From assembly GCF_001730305.1 (NCBI RefSeq), contig NZ_MIJY01000001.1, positions 496,001 to 560,000 of the forward strand: a stretch of 64,000 bases of DNA, read 5' to 3'. Position 1 is the first letter of the stretch, and each line of letters begins with the position of its first letter. The notes under the pieces were generated by a model that saw only the letters and a list, made by a program, of their open reading frames with translations, did not search any database and was not told where the DNA came from. The position numbers and the translations under genes are program-made. Shown here piece by piece: positions 26,088 through 34,390 of this stretch. The stretch comes from Enterococcus termitis. GTDB lineage: Bacteria; Bacillota; Bacilli; Lactobacillales; Enterococcaceae.

Positions 26088-27012
26088 TACCATGTATGGA
26101 AAAAGTATTTTAGATCTAACCGAATTAACAAAATCAGAGTTTTTAGCGATTATTGAGCTTGCGGTTGCAGTCAAAAAAAAGCCGGAAGATTATAAAGGTG
26201 CGTTAGCTGGAAAAATTTTAGCCATGATTTTCGAAAAAAATAGTACTCGAACGCGGGTTTCATTTGAAGCTGGGATCATCCAGCTAGGCGGGCAAGCGAT
26301 TGTTTTAGATTCTAAAAGTACTCAAATGGGGCGTGGCGAACCAATCAAAGATACGGCTAAAGTAATGTCGGGCTATGTCGATGCGATCATGATCCGTACG
26401 TTTTCTGATCAAATGGTTGCTGAACTGGCGAAAGAAGCGACGATTCCTGTGATCAATGGTCTGACAGATCATCACCATCCTTGTCAAATTTTAGCTGATT
26501 TTCAAACGATTTATGAGATAAAAGGAAAATTAGAAGGAATCAAATTGGCTTATATCGGTGACGGCAACAACATGGCTCATTCCTTTTTGATTGGCGGCAG
26601 CCTTGTAGGAATGGATATTTCAATTGCAGCACCTAAAGGATATGAACCTAAGCAAGAATTTATCGAAATTGCACAAAAAAATGCTGAAGCAAGCGGCAGC
26701 AAGATTGAAATTTCTAATGATCCGATGCAAGCCGTGAAAGAGGCCGATGTTTTAATTACAGATGTCTGGGCAAGTATGGGAGATGAAGCTGAACAAGCAG
26801 AAAGAGCAGAGGTATTTAAAGCCTTTCAGGTCAACAATCGCTTAGCTGTTCAAGCAAAACAAGATTACACATTTTTACATTGCCTGCCAGCTCACAGAGG
26901 AGAAGAAGTATCAGCGGATATTATCGACGGGGGGCATTCTGCCATCTATCAGGAAGCAGAAAATCGTCTACATGCACAAAAAGCATTGATGCTAAAACTG
27001 ATGAAAGAATAA
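26080..27012 (+). CDS. argF: Ornithine carbamoyltransferase
   Basis: A 310-residue enzyme that joins ornithine and carbamoyl phosphate to give citrulline. The carbamoyl phosphate motif is KNSTRTRVSFEAG, the HHHPCQILADFQT stretch follows, the ornithine-loop equivalent is VWASMGDE, and the catalytic Cys is in LHCLPAHRGEE. Placement after argCBD argues for the biosynthetic (argF) rather than the catabolic arcB role. AAGGAG lies in the end of argD. Confidence 0.93.
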   Translation: MINTMYGKSILDLTELTKSEFLAIIELAVAVKKKPEDYKGALAGKILAMIFEKNSTRTRVSFEAGIIQLGGQAIVLDSKSTQMGRGEPIKDTAKVMSGYVDAIMIRTFSDQMVAELAKEATIPVINGLTDHHHPCQILADFQTIYEIKGKLEGIKLAYIGDGNNMAHSFLIGGSLVGMDISIAAPKGYEPKQEFIEIAQKNAEASGSKIEISNDPMQAVKEADVLITDVWASMGDEAEQAERAEVFKAFQVNNRLAVQAKQDYTFLHCLPAHRGEEVSADIIDGGHSAIYQEAENRLHAQKALMLKLMKE

Positions 27013-27066
27013 AAAAACAAGTAAAAATCAGTCTGTAAAACTCGGCTGATTTTTACTTGTTTTTTT
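27012..27066. terminator. Bidirectional terminator
   Basis: A 20-bp stem, AACAAGTAAAAATCAG paired with CTGATTTTTACTTGTT, has A and T runs on both sides. It serves argF and the convergent methyltransferase pseudogene. Confidence 0.9.
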
Positions 27067-27690
27067 GAGTCAGATGCTCTTTTTGAAACATATAAAGTGT
27101 CCATTGGCGATTTTTTTGGTGTGTTCTCATTGTAAAACCCAATACCTTCATCTTCATTTCAAATTGTTTACTCTGCTTAAATTCAGGTAAAAAGTAGTTG
27201 AGCTTTGACGTTTCACAGGCAAGCAGAAACGTTGCATTTGGTTTTAGGACACGCCGGATTTCTTTTAGTGCCAATGTCAAATCGTCCCAATGAAAATGAG
27301 TTTGAAATGCCGTAACAAGATCAAAGGTATTGTCATCAAATGTTAAATGATGAATATCCATCACTTCGAAAGAAATAGGCTGTCCCAGTGATTTTTTTTA
27401 GCCTCTGTAATGGCATCTCTTGAACTATCGATTCCAGTTATAGATGAGGGCTGGAGCAACTGCTGAATGTAGATAGTGGATTCACCATTTCCAACACCGC
27501 TATCTAAGATGTTCATTGAGTTGCTGATTGTAATAAAAGATAATGCCCACCTTACCATCGGAAGATACACACGATTCCATAGACGCATCATCCATAAACC
27601 AAGTAAGCCAGTTGGCTGTTTCGATTGCTTTAATAAACTACCAAAAAGTACTATCAAGATTGTCAGTAGAATTCCCCAAAAGATATACAT
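27053..27690 (-). pseudogene. Class I SAM-dependent methyltransferase, frameshifted
   Basis: Two adjacent frames form one protein. The N-terminal part (27690-27361) has a membrane segment and the SAM motif ILDSGVGNGESTIYI. The C-terminal part (27364-27053) carries DNTFDLVTAFQTHFHWDDLTLALKEIRRVLKPNA. They meet at a run of eight As on the minus strand (27392-27399). One more A would join them as EAKKKSLGQPISFEVMDIHHLTFDD, the expected family sequence. It is either a real frameshift, a slippage-read gene, or a sequencing error. Confidence 0.82.
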
Positions 27691-27976
27691 AAAATCTCCT
27701 TTTTATTTATTCAAAAATCACCAAATATGCTCTTTTTATACCTGTGATGATTTCGAGCGTTCTTTTCAGTATAAGAGAATCATAGTAGAAAATCAAAAAG
27801 AGTGTGAACAAAAAAAGATGATTTTGTAAGAATAGAAGACCAATAATCATTGCTTTATCAATAAATTAAAGGAAATCTTTAATTTATAAGGGAAAATATC
27901 AAGTTTTGTTTGTAGTTTTGCTTAGTTTTTAGTAGAATGAAACTGTATGAATAGAAGAAAAGTGAGGTGTAGATAA

Positions 27977-28246
27977 ATGGGTTTTACAGATGAAACTGTA
28001 CGTTTTGATTTTGATGACAGTCGCAAGAAGGAAGTAAGTGAGACTTTGGCAACTGTATACAAGGCTTTAGAAGAGAAAGGATATAATCCGATCAATCAGA
28101 TTGTGGGCTATTTGCTTTCTGGAGACCCGGCCTACATTCCTCGTTACCAAGACGCTCGAAATTTGATTCGTCGTCACGAACGGGATGAAATCATGGAAGA
28201 GCTGGTTAAATTTTACTTATCTAACCATGGTATTACGCTTCGATGA
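27977..28246 (+). CDS. ireB: IreB family regulatory phosphoprotein (UPF0297)
   Basis: An 89-residue protein nearly identical along its length to the UPF0297/IreB pattern: [56 protein letters not shown]. In E. faecalis IreB is a small dimeric substrate of the Ser/Thr kinase IreK and limits intrinsic cephalosporin resistance. Thr residues near the N-terminus (Thr4, Thr7) are candidate phospho-sites. Its stop overlaps the ruvX ATG. Confidence 0.93.
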   Translation: MGFTDETVRFDFDDSRKKEVSETLATVYKALEEKGYNPINQIVGYLLSGDPAYIPRYQDARNLIRRHERDEIMEELVKFYLSNHGITLR

Positions 28247-28671
28247 GAGTGATGGGACTTGATGTCGGCTCTAAAACAGTCGGAGTTGCTGTCAGTGACT
28301 TATTAGGCTGGACGGCCCAAGGTGTAGAGATCATTCGGATCAATGAAGAACAGGAAGAATTTGGCTTTGAACGGTTAGCAGAATTAGTTAAGGAATACGA
28401 AGTGACTCGTTTTGTTGTTGGACTGCCAAAAAACATGAATAATTCGATTGGACCTAGAGCAGAAGCATCGATGGCTTATGGGGAAAAAATCAAAGAGTTA
28501 TTTCAATTACCTGTTAGCTATCAAGATGAGCGTCTGACGACAGTTCAGGCAGAACGTATGCTGATCGAGCAAGCGAATACCTCAAGAGCTAAGAGGAAAA
28601 AAGTTATCGATAAAGTAGCCGCAGTCATGATTTTACAAAATTATTTAGACAGCGCTGGCAATAAAATCTAA
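28243..28671 (+). CDS. ruvX: RuvX/YqgF Holliday junction resolvase-like protein
   Basis: A 142-residue RNase H-fold protein. [16 protein letters not shown] holds the first catalytic Asp, [17 protein letters not shown] is the family motif, and [16 protein letters not shown] plus [13 protein letters not shown] close the site. YqgF works in pre-16S rRNA 5' processing and was also proposed as a resolvase. It is translationally coupled to ireB by an ATGA overlap. Confidence 0.94.
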   Translation: MRVMGLDVGSKTVGVAVSDLLGWTAQGVEIIRINEEQEEFGFERLAELVKEYEVTRFVVGLPKNMNNSIGPRAEASMAYGEKIKELFQLPVSYQDERLTTVQAERMLIEQANTSRAKRKKVIDKVAAVMILQNYLDSAGNKI

Positions 28672-28714
28672 GCCGCTTATGTTGACATAAGTGAAGCAAA
28701 AAGGAGAAAGACAA

Positions 28715-29023
28715 ATGGCAGAAGAACACAACCATGATCATGATCACGAAGGACATGAACATATCACTTTAGTTGATGAACAAGGAAATGAAACATTATA
28801 CGAAATTTTACTAACAGTTGACGGACAAGAAGAATTTGGTAAAAACTATGTACTTCTTTATCCAGCTGGTGTTCCAGAAGAAGAAGATGTAGAATTACAA
28901 GCTTATGCTTACATCGAAAACAGCGAAGGAACAGAAGGCGAATTGCAACAAATCGAAACAGACGCAGAATGGGATATGATTGAAGAAGTCTTCAACACAT
29001 TCATGGCGGAAGAAGAAGAATAG
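28715..29023 (+). CDS. yrzB: DUF1292 family protein (YrzB/UPF0473)
   Basis: A 102-residue acidic protein. A His/Asp/Glu-rich head ([14 protein letters not shown]) precedes the DUF1292 core ([56 protein letters not shown]). No function is known, though the order ireB-ruvX-yrzB is conserved in Firmicutes. The ATG at 28715 follows AAAGGAG, and an in-frame extension to 28691 lacks one. Confidence 0.92.
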   Translation: MAEEHNHDHDHEGHEHITLVDEQGNETLYEILLTVDGQEEFGKNYVLLYPAGVPEEEDVELQAYAYIENSEGTEGELQQIETDAEWDMIEEVFNTFMAEEEE

Positions 29024-29037
29024 CATTTAAAAGATAG

Positions 29038-29071
29038 CTGAACCCTTGATACATGGGGGTTCAGTTTTTTT
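29038..29071 (+). terminator. Intrinsic terminator
   Basis: CTGAACCC pairs with GGGTTCAG and a run of Ts follows. It ends ireB-ruvX-yrzB. Confidence 0.85.
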
Positions 29072-29207
29072 GTTTCTTGCGCTAAATGGCTATAAATGGT
29101 CAAACTCCGTTGAATATTGATGACCCAAAAAATTTCTAGTGGAGAAGCTCAGCTGAATCAATCAATTTGAAACAGGTCGTTAAAAACGGTTTTTTTGTTG
29201 TCTATTA

Positions 29208-29484
29208 AACAATTGAAAAAACAGTTTTATGCTAAGTTATAATTATCATTAAGATATTTATAAGAAATGGAGAAATATAATTTGAATTAAGAGAAATGAA
29301 GAATCCTAATAAATTACATAACTAACTAAAACCTCAAAAATTAATCATCAAAAAGAAAATGATTCTTCATAAAATAATCACAAAATATCGCTATTATATA
29401 AGCATACCAACAAACAACCCTAACAAAACACTTTTTCATTTTTAACTCCTTTCCCACTCTTCCCCAAAGAGTGGGTCTTTTTTT
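29208..29484 (+). other. Long intergenic region with possible small RNA and terminator
   Basis: The 29024-29850 gap has no supported coding frame. A TATAAT box (after TTGAAA at 19-base spacing, near 29214-29244) and a strong intrinsic terminator at 29453-29484 (CCCACTCT paired with AGAGTGGG, then seven Ts) could bound a small RNA of about 230 nt. There is no homology evidence. Confidence 0.3.
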
Positions 29485-29679
29485 GTATGCAGAATTCTAT
29501 GTCGAAAATGAACTGAAATGCATGTATCATTGGAGTTGAAAAATAAATCTTCAAGTTATACCCAGCTTTTTTATTTTTATGAACTGGCCGCATTTGTCTT
29601 ATTCTAGTACACGTTCATTTTATTTTAAAAATACAATATAGATATTTTTAAAATGCAAATTAAATGAAAAAATGATATT

Positions 29680-29777
29680 GAAATCGTTTACTTTATTGTG
29701 CTAAAATAAAAACAGGAATGTAACCCACGGGGCATAACCTAAATCACTCACATTTGTGGCGTGGTTTAGGTTTTTTT
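29680..29777 (+). promoter_or_regulatory. Candidate promoter plus leader terminator upstream of the esterase gene
   Basis: TTGAAA, an 18-base spacer and TAAAAT are followed within about 30 bases by a hairpin, AACCTAAATCAC paired with GTGGTTTAGGTT (29736-29772), and a T run. The result would be either a short RNA of roughly 60 nt or an attenuator ahead of the lipoprotein gene. Confidence 0.45.
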
Positions 29778-29850
29778 ATTTAATAAATATAGAAAGGAGA
29801 TTATGTGGGCAGTTGCGATTGGAGCTAAGAAGATAGAAGGAGGAAGGATT

Positions 29851-31575
29851 TTGAAAATACAAAAAAGAAAAGTAAGTTGGGGTTTATTATTATTGGCGAT
29901 GGTTACACTGGGAGGTTGTAATCAAGCGAATCAAAGTAAAAATGACAAAGAAGGAGAAAAAGAGGCGGTCTCTGTTGTGCGGGAAACGGCTTTTGGGAAA
30001 GTAAAAGGATCTGAAGAAAAAGATGCGCTGATTTGGCTGGGGATTCCTTATGGAGGAGATACTGCAAAAGAAGCTCGTTGGAAAGCACCAACTGATCCCG
30101 AACCATGGGAAGATGAACGCGATGCAACAAAAGCAGGAAGTGTGGCATTGCAAGCAGGAGCTGATGGTGTGACTGGCTCTGAAGATGGACTGAATTTGGA
30201 TATTTATCGTCCGAATAATGACAAAAAAGATTTACCAGTACTTGTCTATGTTCATGGAGGAAATAATCAGACAGGAACTGCAGCAGAAATTTCAGGGGCA
30301 TCATTTGTAGCCGATCATGATGCGATTGTCGTTTCAGTGAATTATCGCTTGGGACCATTGGGGTTCAATCCGTTGCCAGCGTTGAAAGATGGCTCTGAGG
30401 AAGAAAATTCAGGAAACTATGCTTTACTTGATTTAAGTAAATCGTTAGATTGGGTTAAAGAAAACATCGAAAACTTTGGCGGCGATAAAGATAATGTCAC
30501 AATGAGTGGTTTTTCTGCAGGCGGACGCGATGTGATGGCGATGCTGATCTCTCCAATTTTTGAAGGGAAATTTAACAAAGCAATTTCCTTTAGTGGCGGT
30601 ATGACGATCGCAGATGAGAAGAAAAGCCAAGATGTTTACGCAGAAGCTATTGCTCCTTTAGTTGTTGAAGATGGTGTGAAAAAAGACGAGGCTGAAGCAA
30701 AAAAATGGTTATTAAGCTCTGATAGTGAAGTGAAAGACTATCTTTATGCACTAGATGGAGATCGTTTGGTTAGTTTAATGAGCAATGCAGGCATTCGAAT
30801 GAACGTCTTCCCTCATTTGTTTAACGATGGTTATGTTATTCCAGAAGAAGGATTTGACACGACTTCATATAATTCTGTGCCGCTTATGATGTTGACTGGT
30901 GAGCAGGAATTTTCTTTATTTGGTCGCTTTGATCCGTATTTTGCAAAATATATTGAAGATGGAAAAATCGATAGTGATCCAGAAATTGCAAATCAGTATG
31001 CGTTTATCAACAAATATGGTGGTCAGTTATATAGTTTATTTAATGTAGAAGACTCTGCAGAAAAAATGAATAAAAATTACCAGTCACCTATTTACGGAAT
31101 GGAAATTGAATTTGGTCAAGATCAAGCTGTAGTTGGCGAAGATATGGCAAAATTAGGCGCATTTCACGGTGTTTTCGTACCATTGCTTGATACACAAAGC
31201 AAAAACTATGCTGGTTTAGTTGGTGATGCCTATGAAAGTGACGGGGCAAAAGAGTTAAGTAAGATGTTCCAGGATTACGTATATGAATTTATAAAAAATG
31301 GTGATCCAAATGGGACAGATCTACCGCAATGGGATGAATGGAAAGAGGATGCTTCAGACAATCTCTTATTTGTAAATGCGGACAAACAAAAAGCGTCAGC
31401 GGAAATGGGCAGCAAAGAATATGACTACGAAAAAGTATTGGAAGATATCGATAAAGATACGACAATTACAGATGAGCAAAAGAAAGAATTAATAAATAAA
31501 GTCATGAACGGTCGTTGGTTTAGTAAAGGTTTAGACAAAAAATATGATCAACTTTCTGAATTTGATAAAGAATAG
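29851..31575 (+). CDS. Carboxylesterase family (type B) lipoprotein
   Basis: A 574-residue protein with a lipoprotein signal ending in the lipobox VTLGGC, so it is anchored outside the membrane. The esterase domain shows WLGIPYGG, LDIYRPNN, VYVHGGNN (oxyanion hole), SVNYRLGPLGF, the nucleophile elbow GFSAGG (Ser near residue 222) and the candidate His in AFHGVF. TTG at 29851 has AGGAGG upstream and gives a normal signal length. ATG at 29803 with AAAGGAG would add 16 residues. The substrate is unknown. Confidence 0.87.
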   Translation: MKIQKRKVSWGLLLLAMVTLGGCNQANQSKNDKEGEKEAVSVVRETAFGKVKGSEEKDALIWLGIPYGGDTAKEARWKAPTDPEPWEDERDATKAGSVALQAGADGVTGSEDGLNLDIYRPNNDKKDLPVLVYVHGGNNQTGTAAEISGASFVADHDAIVVSVNYRLGPLGFNPLPALKDGSEEENSGNYALLDLSKSLDWVKENIENFGGDKDNVTMSGFSAGGRDVMAMLISPIFEGKFNKAISFSGGMTIADEKKSQDVYAEAIAPLVVEDGVKKDEAEAKKWLLSSDSEVKDYLYALDGDRLVSLMSNAGIRMNVFPHLFNDGYVIPEEGFDTTSYNSVPLMMLTGEQEFSLFGRFDPYFAKYIEDGKIDSDPEIANQYAFINKYGGQLYSLFNVEDSAEKMNKNYQSPIYGMEIEFGQDQAVVGEDMAKLGAFHGVFVPLLDTQSKNYAGLVGDAYESDGAKELSKMFQDYVYEFIKNGDPNGTDLPQWDEWKEDASDNLLFVNADKQKASAEMGSKEYDYEKVLEDIDKDTTITDEQKKELINKVMNGRWFSKGLDKKYDQLSEFDKE

Positions 31576-31580
31576 TAAAG

Positions 31581-31915
31581 TAGGCGAAAGTATCTGGGAC
31601 ATAACTCTATGAGTGACAATCTAGTCACTTGACATCCGAATAAACGGTGGAAGCAGAAACAACCCCTTCGGAAATAAGCTGAAATTGCTGTACAACACAA
31701 CGAGGAACGAGTTGATGCTTTCTCGTCAAAGACTCGTCGCAGATAGACATTGTTGCACAGTACCTACTTGGTCACAAAAATTTGAAGAGCACCAGGTAGG
31801 TACCAATTATCATCAGTTCGTAAACTCACTGTGATGCTTGGCAATTTTCGTGAATTCCAGCTTATTTCTCGGGGTTAAACGTTTCTATCCCAGCCTCTTT
31901 CGCTTGAGAGGAACA
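31581..31915 (+). repeat. Dispersed intergenic structured repeat, copy C (full length)
   Basis: The longest copy, about 335 bases. It starts with the core CTGGGACATAACTCTATGAG, then ATCCGAATAAACGGTGGAAG. Outer arms (GCGAAAG and CTGGGA with TCCCAG and CTTTCGC) and inner arms (CCCCTTCGGAAATAAGCTG with CAGCTTATTTCTCGGGG; TACCTACTTGGT with ACCAGGTAGGTA) predict one long branched hairpin. It fills the gap after the esterase gene. No coding frame is supported. Confidence 0.65.
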
Positions 31916-31921
31916 ATAGAG

Positions 31922-31978
31922 TAGAACAAACACCCATGAGGGCGATCGCCTTCATGGGTGTTTGTTCTAGTTTTTTAC
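31922..31978. terminator. Bidirectional terminator with 48-bp near-perfect palindrome
   Basis: The dyad runs from TAGAACAAACACCCATGA through the centre GGCGATCGCC to the reverse complement, with one mismatched pair. A T run follows. It separates the esterase gene from the convergent RodA-like gene. Confidence 0.8.
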
Positions 31979-32042
31979 TTTTGACGGATAAGCAATTTAC
32001 CTATGGAAACAAAATGATTTAAAGAGTGAAGATAAGAAATAA

Positions 32043-33212
32043 TCAAGAGTCTTCTTTTTGTCGAAACATCGAAAGAATCAATCCGATTGCGATAAAATTA
32101 ACAAGATAGGCAGTTCCGCCTTGACTGATGAAAGGCAAAGGAATTCCTGTTAAAGGAAGTAAGCCAATATTTGAGCCAATATTTTCTAGAATATGAAACA
32201 GAAAATACATGATCACTCCAGTTGTGATATAGGCATAAAATTCACGTTTTGCTGCCAGTGTACAAATCAACATTTGATAAATAAGATAGAAAAAAAGTAA
32301 AATCAATACACAACTGCCAATGAATCCATAAGCTTCGCCAATAACAGTAAAAATCATATCTGATTCACGAACAGGAACATATACTTGTAAATTCGTCAAA
32401 CCTTTTCCGATTAGTTCACCTGATCCGATGGCGGTCAAGCCTCGTGCCTGCTGAAAAGCAATAGAATCAGCATAAGCAAAAGGATCCAACCACGCATGGA
32501 TTCGGTTAAATTGATAAGGCTGAAAATGAAGATAAGCTAGAATTTTTTGTCCTTGTTCCGTTAATACAAGTAAAATCGTGCTGACACCAGCTATGCTCAA
32601 CGAGCCAAAAATAAGTGTCAACATTTTCCACGAACAATCGGAGACCAGCATAATACCAAGTAGAATAGACAGAAAAACTAAGCTTGTTCCAAAATCTTTC
32701 TGATAAAACATCAACCCAAAAATAGGTAGACTTACCAACAATAATTTTCCTAAAAGAAATAAGTCTTTTTTGATCAAGGAAGAATCTGAACGATCTTTGT
32801 TTCTTTTAGTAACGATATAAGCCAGCATAAGAATAAAGCCTAATTTAGTAAATTCAGAAGGTTGAAAAGCCAAAGGACCGAGGCGAATCCAACGTTTGGT
32901 TCCTGTGGCAGCAGCCATAATCGGATCGTGAAAGGGGATCAACAGACTCATTAATACAAGTGAGCCACAATAAAGATACGGTGTTGCTTTCCACAACAAT
33001 TTAATTGGGATCAGCATTGTCAAGAACATAGCAATAACCCCCAATAACGTCCATAAAATCTGTTTTTTCAATAAAGGTACAGCAGATTCGATGGCTGGAT
33101 CTGCTTGAAATGCGCCGTACTGCGCAATGAAACTGACCAGAATCAAAAGAAAAACCGGCAGCAACAACGCATAGTTGATTAGTTCTTGTTTGTTTTGAGT
33201 GATTCGCTTCAT
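32043..33212 (-). CDS. FtsW/RodA/SpoVE family protein, RodA-like
   Basis: A 389-residue SEDS glycosyltransferase with about ten membrane helices that polymerises lipid II into glycan strands together with a class B penicillin-binding protein. The family marks are KRWIRLGPLAFQPSEFTKLGFIL (catalytic-side loop), ERDMIFTVIGEAYG-type residues in VRESDMIFTVIGEAYGFIG, and LPLTGIPLPFISQGGTAYLV. The closing motif is RodA-like. It is the last gene of the M-box-led operon, overlapping the FtsW-like gene by four bases. Confidence 0.88.
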   Translation of the reverse strand: MKRITQNKQELINYALLLPVFLLILVSFIAQYGAFQADPAIESAVPLLKKQILWTLLGVIAMFLTMLIPIKLLWKATPYLYCGSLVLMSLLIPFHDPIMAAATGTKRWIRLGPLAFQPSEFTKLGFILMLAYIVTKRNKDRSDSSLIKKDLFLLGKLLLVSLPIFGLMFYQKDFGTSLVFLSILLGIMLVSDCSWKMLTLIFGSLSIAGVSTILLVLTEQGQKILAYLHFQPYQFNRIHAWLDPFAYADSIAFQQARGLTAIGSGELIGKGLTNLQVYVPVRESDMIFTVIGEAYGFIGSCVLILLFFYLIYQMLICTLAAKREFYAYITTGVIMYFLFHILENIGSNIGLLPLTGIPLPFISQGGTAYLVNFIAIGLILSMFRQKEDS

Positions 33213-34390
33213 TGGCCTCCTCCTTGATTCGGATAAATTTCTCTTTGTTCAGTTGCACGGGCATTCAAAGCCGTTCCCAACACAAGACTTAAAATCAATA
33301 AACTAGAGCCACCATAGCTAATAAAAGGAAAGGTTAGTCCAGTCATTGGAATGTAGCCCAGCAAACTACCAACATTGACAGAGACCTGCAGGCATAGTAG
33401 CATACCGCAACCGATGTACAGATAAGAATAATAGAGCTGTTTCGTTCGAATGCCTAATAGAAACAAGCGACCAACCATGAAAAAAACTAAGAACAAAATC
33501 CCCAAAGAAAAAATCAACCCAAGCTCCTCGATGCAGATTGCAAAAATGAAATCGGTATCCGGCGCAGGCAGGAAGCCTTTTTTTTGAATGCTATTGCCTA
33601 AGCCAAGCCCCCAAAAACCGCCGTTATGCATGGCATAATAAGCATTGGAGGTTTGGAATCCTTTGCCGGTTGGGTCAATAAACGGATTTTGCATAACTTC
33701 AAAACGAGTAACAAGATAACCAAATTTTTGAGGCAGCCAGTCTGTTGGTAAAGATAATAAAAGAAAGGTTCCAGTTTTTTTTACTACAACAAATCCTACG
33801 AGTGCCATGGACATAAACCAGGGAGATAAACCACTGGCTAAAAATAAAACCAAAACAAGGATGAAAATCATTGAAGCACCAGCAATATTCGGCTGCAAAG
33901 CAACGAACACTATGAAAAACAGAGAAACGAAGATAGGACGCTTATATTCTCGAAATGAAAAAGGGTGTAAATGCTCTGTTTTTGACAGGGCTGCTGCTAA
34001 ATACAGTACTAAGACAAAGGGAACTAATTCTGAAGGCTGGAACAACAGAACGCCTAAATTGATCCAGCGTTTCGCACCACCGACACTTGTTCCAATGAAC
34101 GGCAACATAATGATCGAAAGAAAAGTCAGTCCAAGTAATAAGTAGATGACGAACGGTTTACGCAGAACATTCAAGTTGATGCGATAAACAAAACAAAGGC
34201 AAGTAAAGCTGAAAACAAAATAATAGGTTTGTTTAATTGCTTTACTGGCAGTTCCTAATTCACTATCCAGTAATTGATAAGAACTAGAACTATAGACCAT
34301 TAAGATTCCAATAATGCATAAAATAAAATAAGGGAGTAGGAGATAAAAATCTACATACATCAATTTGGACTGTTTTTTTGTGCAACTCAT
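33209..34390 (-). CDS. FtsW/RodA/SpoVE family protein, FtsW-like
   Basis: A 393-residue SEDS protein with about ten helices. GGAKRWINLGVLLFQPSELVPF, DTDFIFAICIEELGLIFSLG and MTGLTFPFISYGGSSLLILS match the lipid II polymerase family, and the last motif is FtsW-like. It overlaps the LCP gene upstream and the RodA-like gene downstream by four bases each. The LCP-FtsW neighbourhood recalls the psr-ftsW region of E. hirae and E. faecium, though no pbp5 is present here. Confidence 0.87.
   Translation of the reverse strand: MSCTKKQSKLMYVDFYLLLPYFILCIIGILMVYSSSSYQLLDSELGTASKAIKQTYYFVFSFTCLCFVYRINLNVLRKPFVIYLLLGLTFLSIIMLPFIGTSVGGAKRWINLGVLLFQPSELVPFVLVLYLAAALSKTEHLHPFSFREYKRPIFVSLFFIVFVALQPNIAGASMIFILVLVLFLASGLSPWFMSMALVGFVVVKKTGTFLLLSLPTDWLPQKFGYLVTRFEVMQNPFIDPTGKGFQTSNAYYAMHNGGFWGLGLGNSIQKKGFLPAPDTDFIFAICIEELGLIFSLGILFLVFFMVGRLFLLGIRTKQLYYSYLYIGCGMLLCLQVSVNVGSLLGYIPMTGLTFPFISYGGSSLLILSLVLGTALNARATEQREIYPNQGGGQ

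Noticed and set aside
27361-27364. Programmed frameshifting as the normal way to make the methyltransferase.
   Set aside because: An A run can slip, but there is no upstream ribosome-site stimulator or downstream structure that marks a programmed site. A simple indel is more likely, though the sequence alone does not settle it.
27476-27829. A 117-codon plus-strand frame.
   Set aside because: It is antisense to the methyltransferase pseudogene, whose SAM motif on the minus strand is convincing.
32043-34390. The possibility that the two SEDS genes are one gene duplicated in tandem very recently.
   Set aside because: Their sequences and closing motifs (ISQGGTAY versus ISYGGSSL) differ widely, so they are old paralogues of different type.
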